DNA of 52,707 nt from Nanoarchaeota archaeon. GTDB taxonomy: Archaea; EX4484-52; LFW-46. Positions 42,821-51,555 of this stretch are shown piece by piece. The notes below the pieces were generated by a model. The model was given only the letters and a program-made list of their open reading frames with translations, was not told where the DNA came from and ran no database searches. The stretch lies in contig JAHILE010000025.1 in NCBI GenBank assembly GCA_018897155.1, positions 1 through 52,707 of the forward strand, written 5' to 3'. A program made the position numbers and the translations under genes. Position 1 is the first letter of the stretch, and each line of letters starts with the position of its first letter.

Positions 42821-44233
42821 TCATCGCAACAAATCCTTCTGAAGGCCGCGCCAGAATTCGCGGCTTTTTATTTTGCCGGCTTTTTTGAATTCAAAAACTT
42901 TGAAACCTTTTGATACGGATTCTGCAATTGTGCTCGGAACGCCTGCATCGTGCAGCTTTTTCGCGCTGTTTTTCAAATGCTTCTGGAAAAAGCCAATCGC
43001 ATCGATATGCTCTCGCGCGGTTTCCGCGGTAAGGAATGTCCCTTCAAGCCATACTTTTTTGTATTTTGAAACAAATCGATCCTGATGCTCTGCCGGATTA
43101 AAAACAGAGGGTCCTCGCACCGAAAGATATTTAGGAAGATTTTTTGAGAGAAGCTCAACAGCAATTCCGCATTCAACATCTGCAAATTCCCAAACATCAA
43201 CAATGTCAAATCCTTCGGACGTCATTGTTTTTGCCATACCTGATGAGAACTTACGAAGCTGTGGATAAAGGATATCATCGATTGCCAGGGGTTTTTTGAA
43301 TATTACAATAACGAGATCAGTTCCTTTTTCTTTTTGGTGCAAAGCAAACTTTTTTGTATTTATTTTTTCTTCGGGCTTAAAAAAGTATGAAATGCTTGGG
43401 CTCTTAAGGAATTTTCTTGCTTTAAAAACGAATGCTGCAATCTTTTTGTGCGACAGCACTGCTGCAACATTGCGGTTTTTGTCTGTCGGGTCAAGAAATA
43501 TTAATGGCTGATTTTCGAATTTTTTCCTAAGACGCGCATATTCATGCTTCGAAAAATCATGCCGTTTCCCGGCGAGCTTTTCATCCTGCGTCTGAAAATG
43601 ATCATTAACGTCAAGCACTTCCTGATAATGCCAGTACTGGCTTGCCGCAAGAATATTTTCAAAAGAACCATATTTTATTGCCAGAAGCTCACAAAGATAA
43701 CCGGAAAAGCCACCAGTCTTTAAGTCCGAACCATAACATCCGTTTGCTTTTAGGAATTTCTTCAGTAAGCGTACGGCATCTGTATTTTTAAGATGCTCGT
43801 TAACAAAAGCCTTATGAAACGGCGTTCGGTCAACAGCAGACTGTAGGAGTTCCGCGCGCTCCACTTCATACGCAGGAACGATTTCAATGCGAAAGCTATT
43901 TATCACGCCCTTGGTATAAGGGTGTTCAGCATAGCTAATTTGATAATTCTTCGACTTGAATTTCTGAAAAACCGCTTTTCCGATTTCAAGGCCTTTTCTC
44001 TCGAGAGTTTCGCGCGCAACATTTTGGCCGAAGAATATAAATATGTCAAGGTCTTTATCACCTGCAAGAAACGTATCTTTTGCAAGAGAGCCCATCAAAT
44101 CGGCTTGTATAGAGAATTTTTCTCGAATAAATGATTGAATTTCGAGAAACATATAATTCGATTTTTTTCTCTCTGATTCTTTCGGATTTATTTTTTCAAG
44201 AACTAACTTGAGAATCTGTGATGAGTCACTCAT
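42821..44233 (-). CDS. cca: CCA-adding enzyme, archaeal class I
   Basis: A 470-residue tRNA nucleotidyltransferase that builds or repairs the 3' CCA. The nucleotidyltransferase site is GSLAKDTFLAGDKDLDIFIF near residues 43-62, with the DxD metal ligands. Later domains (KTGGFSGYLCELLAIKYGSF near 168-187, and the tail PSVFNPAEHQDRF) match archaeal class I enzymes in order and length. It is needed here because the tRNA-Leu gene has no CCA. Confidence 0.96.
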   Translation of the reverse strand: MSDSSQILKLVLEKINPKESERKKSNYMFLEIQSFIREKFSIQADLMGSLAKDTFLAGDKDLDIFIFFGQNVARETLERKGLEIGKAVFQKFKSKNYQISYAEHPYTKGVINSFRIEIVPAYEVERAELLQSAVDRTPFHKAFVNEHLKNTDAVRLLKKFLKANGCYGSDLKTGGFSGYLCELLAIKYGSFENILAASQYWHYQEVLDVNDHFQTQDEKLAGKRHDFSKHEYARLRKKFENQPLIFLDPTDKNRNVAAVLSHKKIAAFVFKARKFLKSPSISYFFKPEEKINTKKFALHQKEKGTDLVIVIFKKPLAIDDILYPQLRKFSSGMAKTMTSEGFDIVDVWEFADVECGIAVELLSKNLPKYLSVRGPSVFNPAEHQDRFVSKYKKVWLEGTFLTAETAREHIDAIGFFQKHLKNSAKKLHDAGVPSTIAESVSKGFKVFEFKKAGKIKSREFWRGLQKDLLR

Positions 44234-44472
44234 ATTATTTATTAGGATTCGAGATTATATATTCCTGCATATTATGACAAACGCGATAGAATCAATAACA
44301 CGAAGTGACTAGTATGGCAATCAGTACATTGCCACCTTAAAAAGTATAAGCTTAGAAATAAAAATAATCTCCGGCCAATAGATAATGCCGGAAATACCAT
44401 TTCAATACGCATATTGCATTATTATTAATTGCCTTTAATGGCGCCTTTTTATTCAATAATACTGCATTTCTC
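44234..44472. other. 239-nt A/T-rich intergenic gap
   Basis: No gene found. It holds a short hairpin GGCAAT/ATTGCC at 44314-44331 and an A/T stretch that may serve the cca promoter on the minus strand. The cca start codon is at the left edge and the trmB-like stop at the right. Confidence 0.4.
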
Positions 44473-45312
44473 TTATTTCTCAGGACTTTCTCGCTTGTTC
44501 ACTTTTTCCCAAATAAGGTCGAATGTCGGCTTTACAAAGTTTTGGGAAAAATGCTCAGAAGCAGACCAGAAAGCAACATCCTGTGTCGGATGTGTTTTTA
44601 TATCATCAGTAAGACCGATTATGCTTGCATTACCGTTGACCATAAACATTCTTGTTGTCGGAACGCTCGCGCGTGATGTATCTCTAATCACTATCTTGCT
44701 GCCAAGAGCCTTAAGAGCATCAACATCGGATTTGTTTGCCGCAGATATCGGAGCTGCAACTCTCATAGTAACTCCTTTATCCAAAGCAGCCTTAATCAAA
44801 TCAGCATGCTTGCCATTCAATTCTTTTAAGCCCACTTCTGATGTGAGTATGTCTATATTCGTATCTGCATTTTTAAGCATTGTACCGAGCTGTTGATGTA
44901 TTGAATGCCTTCCTTTGAGCGAACCGGACATATCTGCAGCATCCACAAGATTAACGCCGGAAGAATGAAGCTTTTGCAACTCATTTAATGCATCGCTTTC
45001 CTTGAATTCCTCAATACGCTCAATCGCGTCTGCAAGGTCTGCCTTCATCTTGTTCTTTGCGCGATCAAGAGATTCTGAAGGAGAAACCGCCACATACTGC
45101 AAAGGCTTTGCATTCTTAATTATAACAAAACCTTTTTCTGCAAGCGATTCAAGAACATCATATGAACGGGACCGTGGAACTACAGCCATTTCTGAAAGCT
45201 CGCCAGCAGTCGATGTGCCGCGTGCCAGCAGAGCAGCATATAGCTTTCTCTCATAAAGATTAAGGCCGATTGCCTTCAACTTATCCATTGTTTTTTGGCT
45301 TACTATTGTCAT
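44473..45312 (-). CDS. TrmB-family transcription regulator
   Basis: A 279-residue regulator with an N-terminal winged helix: AIGLNLYERKLYAALLARGT then AGELSEMAVVPRSRSYDVLE and SLAEKGFVII. A coiled linker and a PLD-like C-terminal domain with ligand-binding character follow (NIDILTSEV, MRVAAPISAANKSDVDALK, TRMFMVNGNASIIGL). TrmB proteins usually sense sugars; the ligand here is unknown. The Met at 45312 is chosen over the longer 45333 start. An A/T box (CTATATATAG) near 45359-45369 precedes it on the minus strand. Confidence 0.9.
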   Translation of the reverse strand: MTIVSQKTMDKLKAIGLNLYERKLYAALLARGTSTAGELSEMAVVPRSRSYDVLESLAEKGFVIIKNAKPLQYVAVSPSESLDRAKNKMKADLADAIERIEEFKESDALNELQKLHSSGVNLVDAADMSGSLKGRHSIHQQLGTMLKNADTNIDILTSEVGLKELNGKHADLIKAALDKGVTMRVAAPISAANKSDVDALKALGSKIVIRDTSRASVPTTRMFMVNGNASIIGLTDDIKTHPTQDVAFWSASEHFSQNFVKPTFDLIWEKVNKRESPEK

Positions 45313-45333
45313 TACATTCACCCAATATTTCAA

Positions 45334-45567
45334 AAATGATATATCTACTTAGGGTTTGTTCTATATATAGATTTGGTTTATTTAGATTTTTCTATTGATA
45401 ACGCCGTAAATTTCGGCATATGTCGAACAAAGACATTATTAACGCACTCTAACAAAATACTTACTTGATAGTTGTTAAAATATATAAAGCTTTGTTTTCA
45501 CTTAGAGGTCATACTAAATAGTAAAGAACTGCAAATATTTAAATAGTTTACAGAAGTTTAAAGACAA
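45334..45567. promoter_or_regulatory. Intergenic region with promoter for the TrmB-type gene
   Basis: The A/T box at about 45359-45369 is the clear element. The rest is A/T-rich, with no gene and no strong inverted repeat that I could find. Confidence 0.4.
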
Positions 45568-45792
45568 CTATTTACTGTATTTATGTGTGCGCCTTTCCAA
45601 ATCCGCGAGCTTGCGTGACAATTTCAAAGTCTCAGTACTTGAAAGAAGCTCAGGAAACCTGTTTGCTTTATCAAGAACAAATCGAAGCCTGTTGATTTCT
45701 TTTACATCAGAATCCCACTTCAACGAAACCTCTGTATCCATCACGCCTGTTTTTCCGGCAACCCTCTGTTTTATTTCCATAAATTGCATCAT
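45568..45792 (-). CDS. Small protein downstream of scpA, unknown
   Basis: A 74-residue charged protein, probably helical (LRFVLDKANRFPELLSSTET then LKLSRKLADLERRTHKYSK). Its ATG overlaps the scpA stop (ATGA), so it is translationally coupled. It sits where bacteria have scpB but has no detectable winged-helix similarity by eye. I cannot assign a function. Confidence 0.5.
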   Translation of the reverse strand: MMQFMEIKQRVAGKTGVMDTEVSLKWDSDVKEINRLRFVLDKANRFPELLSSTETLKLSRKLADLERRTHKYSK

Positions 45793-46583
45793 ATCCCCTT
45801 CTCACATGTTGTTTTTGAAATAAATATCTCGCCAAAAAGCGTTGGCTGATTGCATATTATCCGCTCCTGGTTTGAAAGATGAAGCAATGAGCTGAAATTT
45901 TTTATTTTCTCTTCCGGCGTTGCAACTTTCTTCGCCGCAAAAAGAGTTGAAAACGCGATAACACCATCTTTTGCTTTTTCAATATAGGATATAACTGATT
46001 CGTAAACTTCTTCAATCTTTTTGGTTATATCTTCGCCTTTCAACTCTATGTTAAATATATGCCTTGCTGCGCGCCTATTTTGAACCTTCATGGCCTTGCC
46101 AAGCGCGTTTATAAGTTCTTTTATAGTGACGCGCCTTCGCGGTTCCCTTTTTAGCGGAATGTCCATTGCAGGAAGAATGAGCTGCTCGCCCGAGGACATT
46201 TCATCCTCAACTTCCGCATCAACTTCTTCAAGGGATACGGGCTCTTCATCAATCTGCTTAAGCGTTTCTGATTTTAAGCGATAAATTATGGCTGCGGCAA
46301 GTATGATTCTTGAAGGCGCCCGAAGATCACGCTTCTGAAGCGTCTGTATGAATGATGTAAACCGCTCGCTTAATTTTATCAAATCAACATCCCACGGATT
46401 CATGTCTCTTGTAAGGGAAAACAGCACATTTTCCCAGTCATCAGTTGATATGTATGTAAGAATTTTCTCAGATTCTGATTTGAACGAAAACTTCTCTTCC
46501 TGAATCAACTCCGGAACATCGGAATCCTTAAAATCAATATCCTCAACACCCATAACAACCATCATTTTCGCAACAATGAACAT
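45789..46583 (-). CDS. scpA: Segregation and condensation protein A (ScpA), kleisin
   Basis: A 264-residue kleisin that links SMC heads. Recognisable are DMNPWDVDLIKLSERF near residue 57, the helix RDLRAPSRIILAAAIIYRL, an acidic linker and the C-terminal winged-helix part with IAFSTLFAA. The start at 46583 follows the wHTH gene stop by 4 nt; the longer frame overlaps that gene. The order wHTH-scpA-small protein suggests a chromosome-structure operon (inference from scpA). Confidence 0.86.
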   Translation of the reverse strand: MFIVAKMMVVMGVEDIDFKDSDVPELIQEEKFSFKSESEKILTYISTDDWENVLFSLTRDMNPWDVDLIKLSERFTSFIQTLQKRDLRAPSRIILAAAIIYRLKSETLKQIDEEPVSLEEVDAEVEDEMSSGEQLILPAMDIPLKREPRRRVTIKELINALGKAMKVQNRRAARHIFNIELKGEDITKKIEEVYESVISYIEKAKDGVIAFSTLFAAKKVATPEEKIKNFSSLLHLSNQERIICNQPTLFGEIFISKTTCEKGI

Positions 46584-46587
46584 CAAA

Positions 46588-46812
46588 TTATTCGCATATC
46601 CACCAGACAACTTTTTTTCTTCTTCCGACAGAACTTTCGCGCTTATTATTGAACACTCCTTGGCTTTTAAGCTTAAAACAATGCATATTTGCCGTTGACC
46701 ATGAAATCCCTGTTTTTTTTGCAATTTCGTATGTAGAAAGAGGCTTCTTAGAGCTAAAAAGCACGTGCCTTATTGCAGAATCAAGAGTATCACTAGTTTT
46801 ATCCCCCAGCAT
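46588..46812 (-). CDS. Small winged-helix DNA-binding protein
   Basis: A 74-residue wHTH. The recognition region reads PLSTYEIAKKTGISWSTANM then HCFKLKSQGVFNNKRES, and the tail has a basic patch (GRRKKVVWW). It is the first gene of the scpA operon. GGGGAG gives a good ribosome site, and an A/T box lies near 46850-46859, about 42 nt upstream. It may be a regulator of the operon or an SMC-associated wHTH; this is not decided by sequence. Confidence 0.72.
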   Translation of the reverse strand: MLGDKTSDTLDSAIRHVLFSSKKPLSTYEIAKKTGISWSTANMHCFKLKSQGVFNNKRESSVGRRKKVVWWICE

Positions 46813-46894
46813 AATTTATCTCCCCTTTGTAATGTTTTCAGTTGATGCGATTATATATTGCATGCAGGGATATTTAAAGATTTTATGACGCCAA

Positions 46895-46906
46895 CCTTTA
46901 TAAAAT
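46895..46906 (+). promoter_or_regulatory. TATA box for the DUF5679 gene
   Basis: CCTTTATAAAAT lies about 38 nt before the ATG at 46938, leaving a short leader with a TACGGTGA ribosome site. Confidence 0.5.
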
Positions 46907-46937
46907 CCCTTTTCAAAAGAGAGACTACGGTGAATGT

Positions 46938-47084
46938 ATGGTACAGGCCTATTGTGTAAAATGCAAAGCAAAAAAAGAGATGAAAGACGCTAAAAGTGTA
47001 ACGCTAAAGAATGGAAAACCCGCAACATCCGGTGTTTGCCCAACATGCGGCACAAAGATGTTTCGAATCGGTGCTGTAAAATAA
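46938..47084 (+). CDS. Small zinc-ribbon protein, DUF5679-like
   Basis: A 48-residue protein starting MVQAYCVKCKAKKEMKD and ending PTCGTKMFRIGAVK, with C-V-K-C and C-P-T-C as the two halves of one zinc ribbon. Such short ribbons are widespread in archaea and bacteria with unknown function. It is too short for most gene-finding cut-offs. It is divergent from the wHTH gene and followed by a strong hairpin. Confidence 0.85.
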   Translation: MVQAYCVKCKAKKEMKDAKSVTLKNGKPATSGVCPTCGTKMFRIGAVK

Positions 47085-47106
47085 ACGCTCCGCATAGTAA
47101 TTTTTT

Positions 47107-47134
47107 GAAGGGCGAAAGCCCTTCTTATTCTTAT
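47107..47134 (+). terminator. Stem-loop GAAGGGC-GAAA-GCCCTTC with T-rich tail
   Basis: A perfect 7-bp hairpin closed by a GAAA tetraloop, followed by TTATTCTTATTTTT. It lies 22 nt past the DUF5679 stop and 36 nt before the GGGP synthase start, in the place expected of a transcript end. Confidence 0.65.
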
Positions 47135-47169
47135 TTTTCATTATTTTGATTTTAATCTAGGTGTATCTC

Positions 47170-47958
47170 ATGTCATTAAAAATCGGAAAAATTGAAACAT
47201 ATATTCATGAAAAACTGAAGGAAAACGGTGCGCTCCACTTCACTCTCGTAGATCCTGAAGATATGATAGAAGATCCAGAACATCTTAAGGCAATTGTCAA
47301 AACTGCCGAAAAGGCCGGAACAGATGCATTTATGGTCGGCGGCTCACTCGGCATTGCGCATTCGGATTCTTTCAAGGTGATGAAGCTGATAAAAGAGAAT
47401 AGCAATCTGCCACTCATCATATTCCCAGGAAATGTAGACGGCGTTCTAAAATCGGCAGACGCGATATTTTTCATGAGCCTTCTCAATTCAAGAAACCCAT
47501 ATTGGATTTCCGGCGCACAGGCACTTGGAGCGCCGCTTATCAGAAGAATGGGCCTTGAAGCAATTCCGATGGCATACTTAATCGTAGAGCCAGGAGGAAG
47601 CGTTTCTTTCATAGGCGACGCAAAGCCGATTCCGCGGGACAAACCGGATATTGCAGCAGCATACGCCCTTGCAGGAGAATTTCTCGGCATGCGGGTAATT
47701 TACCTTGAAGCAGGCTCAGGCGCCCGTGTTGCAGTGCCTGACGAAATTATTGCAATGGTCAGAAAAGCAGCAACAGTGCCGATAGCTGTAGGCGGCGGAA
47801 TAAAGACTGCGGATGTTGCTGCGCAAAAAGTCGCGGCAGGAGCAAGCATAATCGTCACAGGCACGCTGATTGAAGAATCTAAAGACCTTGGCGAGAAGTT
47901 GGGCGCGCTGATTAAAGCGGTTAAGGAAGAGGGGAAGAAGAAGGTTGCTAAAGCTTGA
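47170..47958 (+). CDS. Geranylgeranylglyceryl-phosphate synthase
   Basis: A 262-residue TIM-barrel prenyltransferase joining glycerol-1-phosphate and geranylgeranyl-PP, the first step of archaeal ether lipids. Blocks HFTLVDPEDM, FMVGGSLGIAHSD, IIFPGNVDGV, YLEAGSGARV and VGGGIKTADV map to phosphate and substrate sites. The ATG at 47170 is preferred over the GTG at 47161. This gene confirms archaeal membrane chemistry. Confidence 0.95.
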   Translation: MSLKIGKIETYIHEKLKENGALHFTLVDPEDMIEDPEHLKAIVKTAEKAGTDAFMVGGSLGIAHSDSFKVMKLIKENSNLPLIIFPGNVDGVLKSADAIFFMSLLNSRNPYWISGAQALGAPLIRRMGLEAIPMAYLIVEPGGSVSFIGDAKPIPRDKPDIAAAYALAGEFLGMRVIYLEAGSGARVAVPDEIIAMVRKAATVPIAVGGGIKTADVAAQKVAAGASIIVTGTLIEESKDLGEKLGALIKAVKEEGKKKVAKA

Positions 47959-47996
47959 AATCGCAGTATTTAAATTTTGAAATACAAAAGAATGTT

Positions 47997-48281
47997 ATGG
48001 AATCACATGCACCATATAAAAGATTACTTGAAAATCCTATAGAACGACAAAATTTATTACTTCTTAATTTAAGCAAAATTCCAAAAGTAACAGAAGAGAA
48101 ATTATTTGCAATATACTGCTTAATCGAATCAGAATTTAACAAGGATGGAAAGACATTAGGCTATTCTTTTAACTATTCGTTTGGAAAATTGCGCTGCAAG
48201 GAACTCGAAAATGACCTTTTAACTCTCGCAATTCAAAGATATATAGACTATAATGACATTAGAGACGTTAAAGAAACATAA
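47997..48281 (+). CDS. Small protein, unknown
   Basis: A 94-residue protein with no recognised domain. It has mixed helices (PIERQNLLLLNLSKIP, EEKLFAIYCLIE) and a FNYSFGKLRCKELEND stretch. The start at 47997 follows 38 nt after the GGGP synthase stop; a TTG just after that stop could also start the frame. Composition is more A/T-rich than its neighbours. It is convergent with mtnP. Confidence 0.5.
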   Translation: MESHAPYKRLLENPIERQNLLLLNLSKIPKVTEEKLFAIYCLIESEFNKDGKTLGYSFNYSFGKLRCKELENDLLTLAIQRYIDYNDIRDVKET

Positions 48282-48306
48282 CACCAAATTCTATAATTTA
48301 ACCTTC

Positions 48307-49107
48307 TCAAATCAATGCGCCTTTCAATGCCGTTGCGCACGAGCATCCGCGCGTGTTCGGTATTTTCGCGATCGCTTCAACAAGCATCTTTTTGACTTTT
48401 GCCTCGTTCTGCTTCATTGTTGCCACGATTTCCTCGATGCTGACATTGTGATCCTTCCAGCAGTCGTAATCAGTGACCATTGCAATTGCGGCATAGCATA
48501 TCTCGGCTTCGCGCGCCAAAACGCACTCAGGCACAAGCGTCATATTTATCGTGTGGCAGCCCCATGACTTGAAAAGAAAGGATTCCGCGCGCGTTGAAAA
48601 CCGAGGGCCGTTGACGCAAACCATTGTGCCTTTTTCATGAATTGCAAATCCATGCGATTTTCCGGTTTCTATAAGCAGTTTTCTTAAATCAGGGCAGAAC
48701 GGGTCTGCAACAGAAATATGGCAAACCTTACCATTATCGTAAAATGTCGATTGCCTTCCATGAGTCCTGTCAATAAACTGGTCCACAACAACGAGGTCGC
48801 CCGGCTTGTAGCTCTCCTGCAAAGAACCGACAGCAGTAGGCGCAAGAATATGCTTTACTCCAAGGCTTTTGAGCGCTGAAATATTTGCGCGCGAATTCAC
48901 AAGATGCGGCGGTATTGCGTGCCCCGGGCCGTGCCTGTTCAGAAACGCGACTCTTTTTCCTGCAAGCGTGCCGATAACAATTTTTGAGCTCGGCTTGCCG
49001 TAAGGCGTATCAGGATAAACTTCTGTTGTGTCTTTCAGAAGCGCGGGGTCGTAAACTCCGGTGCCTCCAATAATGCCAATTTCTGCAATATCCGTATTTG
49101 TTTGCAT
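48307..49107 (-). CDS. mtnP: S-methyl-5'-thioadenosine/thioinosine phosphorylase
   Basis: A 266-residue purine-nucleoside-phosphorylase-fold enzyme of the MTAP/MTIP type. IGIIGGTGVYDP begins the fold. NRHGPGHAIPPHLVNSRANI, VCVNGPRFSTRAES, NMTLVPECVLAREAEICYA and MVTDYDCW are the family's substrate blocks. It cleaves methylthioadenosine (or the inosine form) to methylthioribose-1-phosphate. It is divergent from mtnA with only about 50 nt between starts, and that enzyme takes the product further. Confidence 0.94.
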   Translation of the reverse strand: MQTNTDIAEIGIIGGTGVYDPALLKDTTEVYPDTPYGKPSSKIVIGTLAGKRVAFLNRHGPGHAIPPHLVNSRANISALKSLGVKHILAPTAVGSLQESYKPGDLVVVDQFIDRTHGRQSTFYDNGKVCHISVADPFCPDLRKLLIETGKSHGFAIHEKGTMVCVNGPRFSTRAESFLFKSWGCHTINMTLVPECVLAREAEICYAAIAMVTDYDCWKDHNVSIEEIVATMKQNEAKVKKMLVEAIAKIPNTRGCSCATALKGALI

Positions 49108-49157
49108 ACAACTTGTTCGCGCGCAAACAATTTATGCTTTTAAAACAATAGGGGTTT

Positions 49158-50192
49158 ATGCAAGTTCAAGGCAAACATTACAGAACCGTCTGGATGGAAG
49201 GGAATTCTGTCAAAATGATAAACCAGCTTCTTCTGCCGCACAAATTTGAAATCGCGAGTTTAGCAACGCATAAGGATACTGCGCGCGCAATAAAAGACAT
49301 GACTGTACGCGGCGCAGGCGCTATCGGAGTTTCGGCAGGATTTGCAATGGCTCAGGCGTTTATTGAATCAAATGACGCAAAATATCTCGAAGAGGCAAAA
49401 AAGCATATTGAATCGACGCGCCCTACTGCACAGAATTTATTTTATGCAACAAATCGTGTTTTAAATGCGGCAAAAAATTCAAAAGAAGCAGCAATTCTTG
49501 AAGCGCAAAAAATCGCTGACGAGGATGCAGAAAACTGCAGGAAAATAGGAGAACTTGGAAGCGCATTAATCAAAGACGGCGCGAAAATCGAGACACACTG
49601 CAACGCCGGATGGCTTGCATTCTCTGACTGGGGAAGCGCATTATCTCCAATTTATTTTGCAAAAAGACAGGGCAAAAAAGTGTTTGTCTATGTCGATGAA
49701 ACAAGGCCGCGGCTACAGGGAATGCTTTTAACATCATGGGAACTTGAAAATGAAGGAATTGAGCATAAGATAATTCCGGACAATGCCGGAGCATTTTATA
49801 TGTCGCAGGGAATTGACATAATGCTTGTAGGCGCGGACAGGATTGCTGCAAACGGGGATACTGCAAACAAAATCGGAACTTTTGAAAAAGCGATTATGGC
49901 AAAAGAATTCGGCGTGCCGTTCTATATCGCTGCGCCGACAACAACAATTGATCTAAAATGCGCTTCAGGAAAAGACATTCCGATTGAGGAAAGAAGCGAA
50001 GATGAAGTTCTATATGTTTCAGGAATTGATGATGGCGGAAGTGTACGAAAAGTCAGAATCGCGCCCCAGAATTCGCGTGCCTTAAACCCTGCTTTTGATG
50101 TGACGCCTGCGAAATACATTACGGGAATAATAACTGAAAAGGGGATAGTAAAGCCAAACAATGATGAAATAAAGCAGTTATTTGAACATTAA
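49158..50192 (+). CDS. mtnA: Methylthioribose-1-phosphate isomerase (aIF2B-related)
   Basis: A 344-residue MtnA/eIF2B-alpha-family enzyme. TVRGAGAIGVSAGFAMAQA lies near residue 50. The probable catalytic Cys is in THCNAGWLAFSDWG near 150 and the Asp in VGADRIAANGDTANKIGT near 226. VDETRPRLQG lies between. These are features of MtnA rather than initiation factor subunits. Substrate is methylthioribose-1-phosphate, the product of the divergent mtnP gene; a ribose-1,5-bisphosphate isomerase role is less likely. Confidence 0.92.
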   Translation: MQVQGKHYRTVWMEGNSVKMINQLLLPHKFEIASLATHKDTARAIKDMTVRGAGAIGVSAGFAMAQAFIESNDAKYLEEAKKHIESTRPTAQNLFYATNRVLNAAKNSKEAAILEAQKIADEDAENCRKIGELGSALIKDGAKIETHCNAGWLAFSDWGSALSPIYFAKRQGKKVFVYVDETRPRLQGMLLTSWELENEGIEHKIIPDNAGAFYMSQGIDIMLVGADRIAANGDTANKIGTFEKAIMAKEFGVPFYIAAPTTTIDLKCASGKDIPIEERSEDEVLYVSGIDDGGSVRKVRIAPQNSRALNPAFDVTPAKYITGIITEKGIVKPNNDEIKQLFEH

Positions 50193-50291
50193 GTGTCTAT
50201 GAGTGGTGTCTTAAAACCCGATGCGCCTGAAAACACACCTACAACGTTGACATTGCACTAAGCTTATATTTTTCTGATTTCAAATAAAAAT

Positions 50292-50522
50292 ATGCCTATT
50301 GAAGGACACACAGACTATAAAAAACGGGAATATTGCAACAGCATAAAATGCCCTGTTCAGTTGATAATGAATAAGAAGACGGACAGCTTAAACGAGTATG
50401 AGGAATTAAGAACTATATGCAAAAACAACTGCATTCACACAACTTATGAGTTTCATCATTGGCTTATTGAAAACGGATATTTATTGGTCCGGCCGGATAA
50501 AAAACAAAGCGAGAGTAATTGA
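50292..50522 (+). CDS. Small cysteine-containing protein, unknown
   Basis: A 76-residue protein with four cysteines in two clusters, EYCNSIKCPVQ and ICKNNCIHTTYE, spaced as in a small zinc or iron-sulfur fold. The tail FHHWLIENGYLLVRPDK is distinctive. It ends 10 nt before the aldolase start, so it is probably co-transcribed. An A/T box (TTATATTT) at about 50267-50275 lies upstream. I do not recognise the family. Confidence 0.6.
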   Translation: MPIEGHTDYKKREYCNSIKCPVQLIMNKKTDSLNEYEELRTICKNNCIHTTYEFHHWLIENGYLLVRPDKKQSESN

Positions 50523-50532
50523 GGCGATTTTA

Positions 50533-51363
50533 ATGGATTGGGGAATGAAAAACAGGATTTCGAGAATAATAAAGCCAAAGACAGGCCGCTGCGTAATGCT
50601 TGCAGTTGACCACGGATATTTTCAGGGACCGACAACCGGCCTTCGAGACCTCGGAAAAACAGTCAATCCGCTTCTGCCATATGCAGACGCATTAATGATT
50701 ACGCGCGGCGCAATAAAGACCTGGATACCTGCAGAAGCAGACATACCGATAATTCTGCGCGTCTCAGGCGGCCAGAGCATACTAAAAGAACTGTCAAATG
50801 AAATAATAACAACATCAATTGAGGACGCAATACGAATCAACGCATCTGCAATAACCTGCTCTGCCTATGTAGGTGGAGAGTATGAAAAACAGACGTTAGA
50901 GAATCTTTCAAAAATTGTGGATGAAGGAAACAAATACGGCATACCTGTTCTTGCAGTGACTGCTGTCGGAAAGGATTTGGTGCGCGATGCAAGATATCTT
51001 GGCCTTGCTTCAAGGATTTGTGTAGAGCTTGGCGCGCATATGGTCAAGACATACTACACCGAAAATTTCAGTGAAGTAGTTGAAGCATGCGGCAGCGTCC
51101 CTGTTGTGATTGCTGGCGGAAAAAAACAGCCTGAAAAAGAGGCGCTTGAGATGGCGCATAGCGCAATATCTGCAGGGGCTACGGGCGTTGACATGGGACG
51201 AAATATCTTTCAGAGCGACTCTCCGATTGGTATGATAAAAGCAGTAAGGGCAGTAGTTCATGACAAAAAATCCGTGGATGAAGCATACGCAATCTATGAA
51301 AAAGAGAAGAAAAAAAACGGAGAGAAATCATCCAATGTTGATGCGCCGCATGAAAAAGTGTAA
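50533..51363 (+). CDS. Class I aldolase of the LsrF/FbaB (DhnA) family
   Basis: A 276-residue TIM-barrel enzyme, the sort that serves as archaeal fructose-bisphosphate aldolase. The start MDWGMKNRISRIIKPKTGR then VMLAVDHGYFQGPTTGL matches LsrF-type proteins most closely. The Schiff-base Lys is in HMVKTYY, and phosphate-binding segments VVIAGGKKQP and GVDMGRNIFQ are present. With gap, pgk and por in the same window, fructose-bisphosphate aldolase is the likeliest role; LsrF thiolase is the alternative. GAGG precedes the start, and the C-terminus is Lys-rich. Confidence 0.84.
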   Translation: MDWGMKNRISRIIKPKTGRCVMLAVDHGYFQGPTTGLRDLGKTVNPLLPYADALMITRGAIKTWIPAEADIPIILRVSGGQSILKELSNEIITTSIEDAIRINASAITCSAYVGGEYEKQTLENLSKIVDEGNKYGIPVLAVTAVGKDLVRDARYLGLASRICVELGAHMVKTYYTENFSEVVEACGSVPVVIAGGKKQPEKEALEMAHSAISAGATGVDMGRNIFQSDSPIGMIKAVRAVVHDKKSVDEAYAIYEKEKKKNGEKSSNVDAPHEKV

Positions 51364-51410
51364 ACTGCTGATGCGTATGAAAGTCATCTCGTTTCATGGC
51401 GCTTACCGCG

Positions 51411-51530
51411 CCAAGCTTTTGAGGACTCCAGTTCCTCAAAATCGCTGCGCTCATTTTGAGCCATTCGCAAACTTCATTAGGCTAAAAAGCTTGAAAATCT
51501 TTGATTTTCATGACTCGAAGCTTTTCATTT
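51411..51530. repeat. Variable-stem hairpin repeat cluster
   Basis: CCAAGCTTTT, stem GAGGA/TCCTC and AAAATCGCTGCGCTC are followed, after a spacer, by AAGCTT, stem GAAAATC/GATTTTC and ATGACTCGAAGCTTTT. The second hairpin (51489-51510) is almost identical to one inside the tRNA-Leu intron. It fills most of the 192-nt gap between the aldolase and dehydrogenase genes. Confidence 0.72.
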
Positions 51531-51555
51531 TGCATTCTTCAGGAGGTGAAGCAAA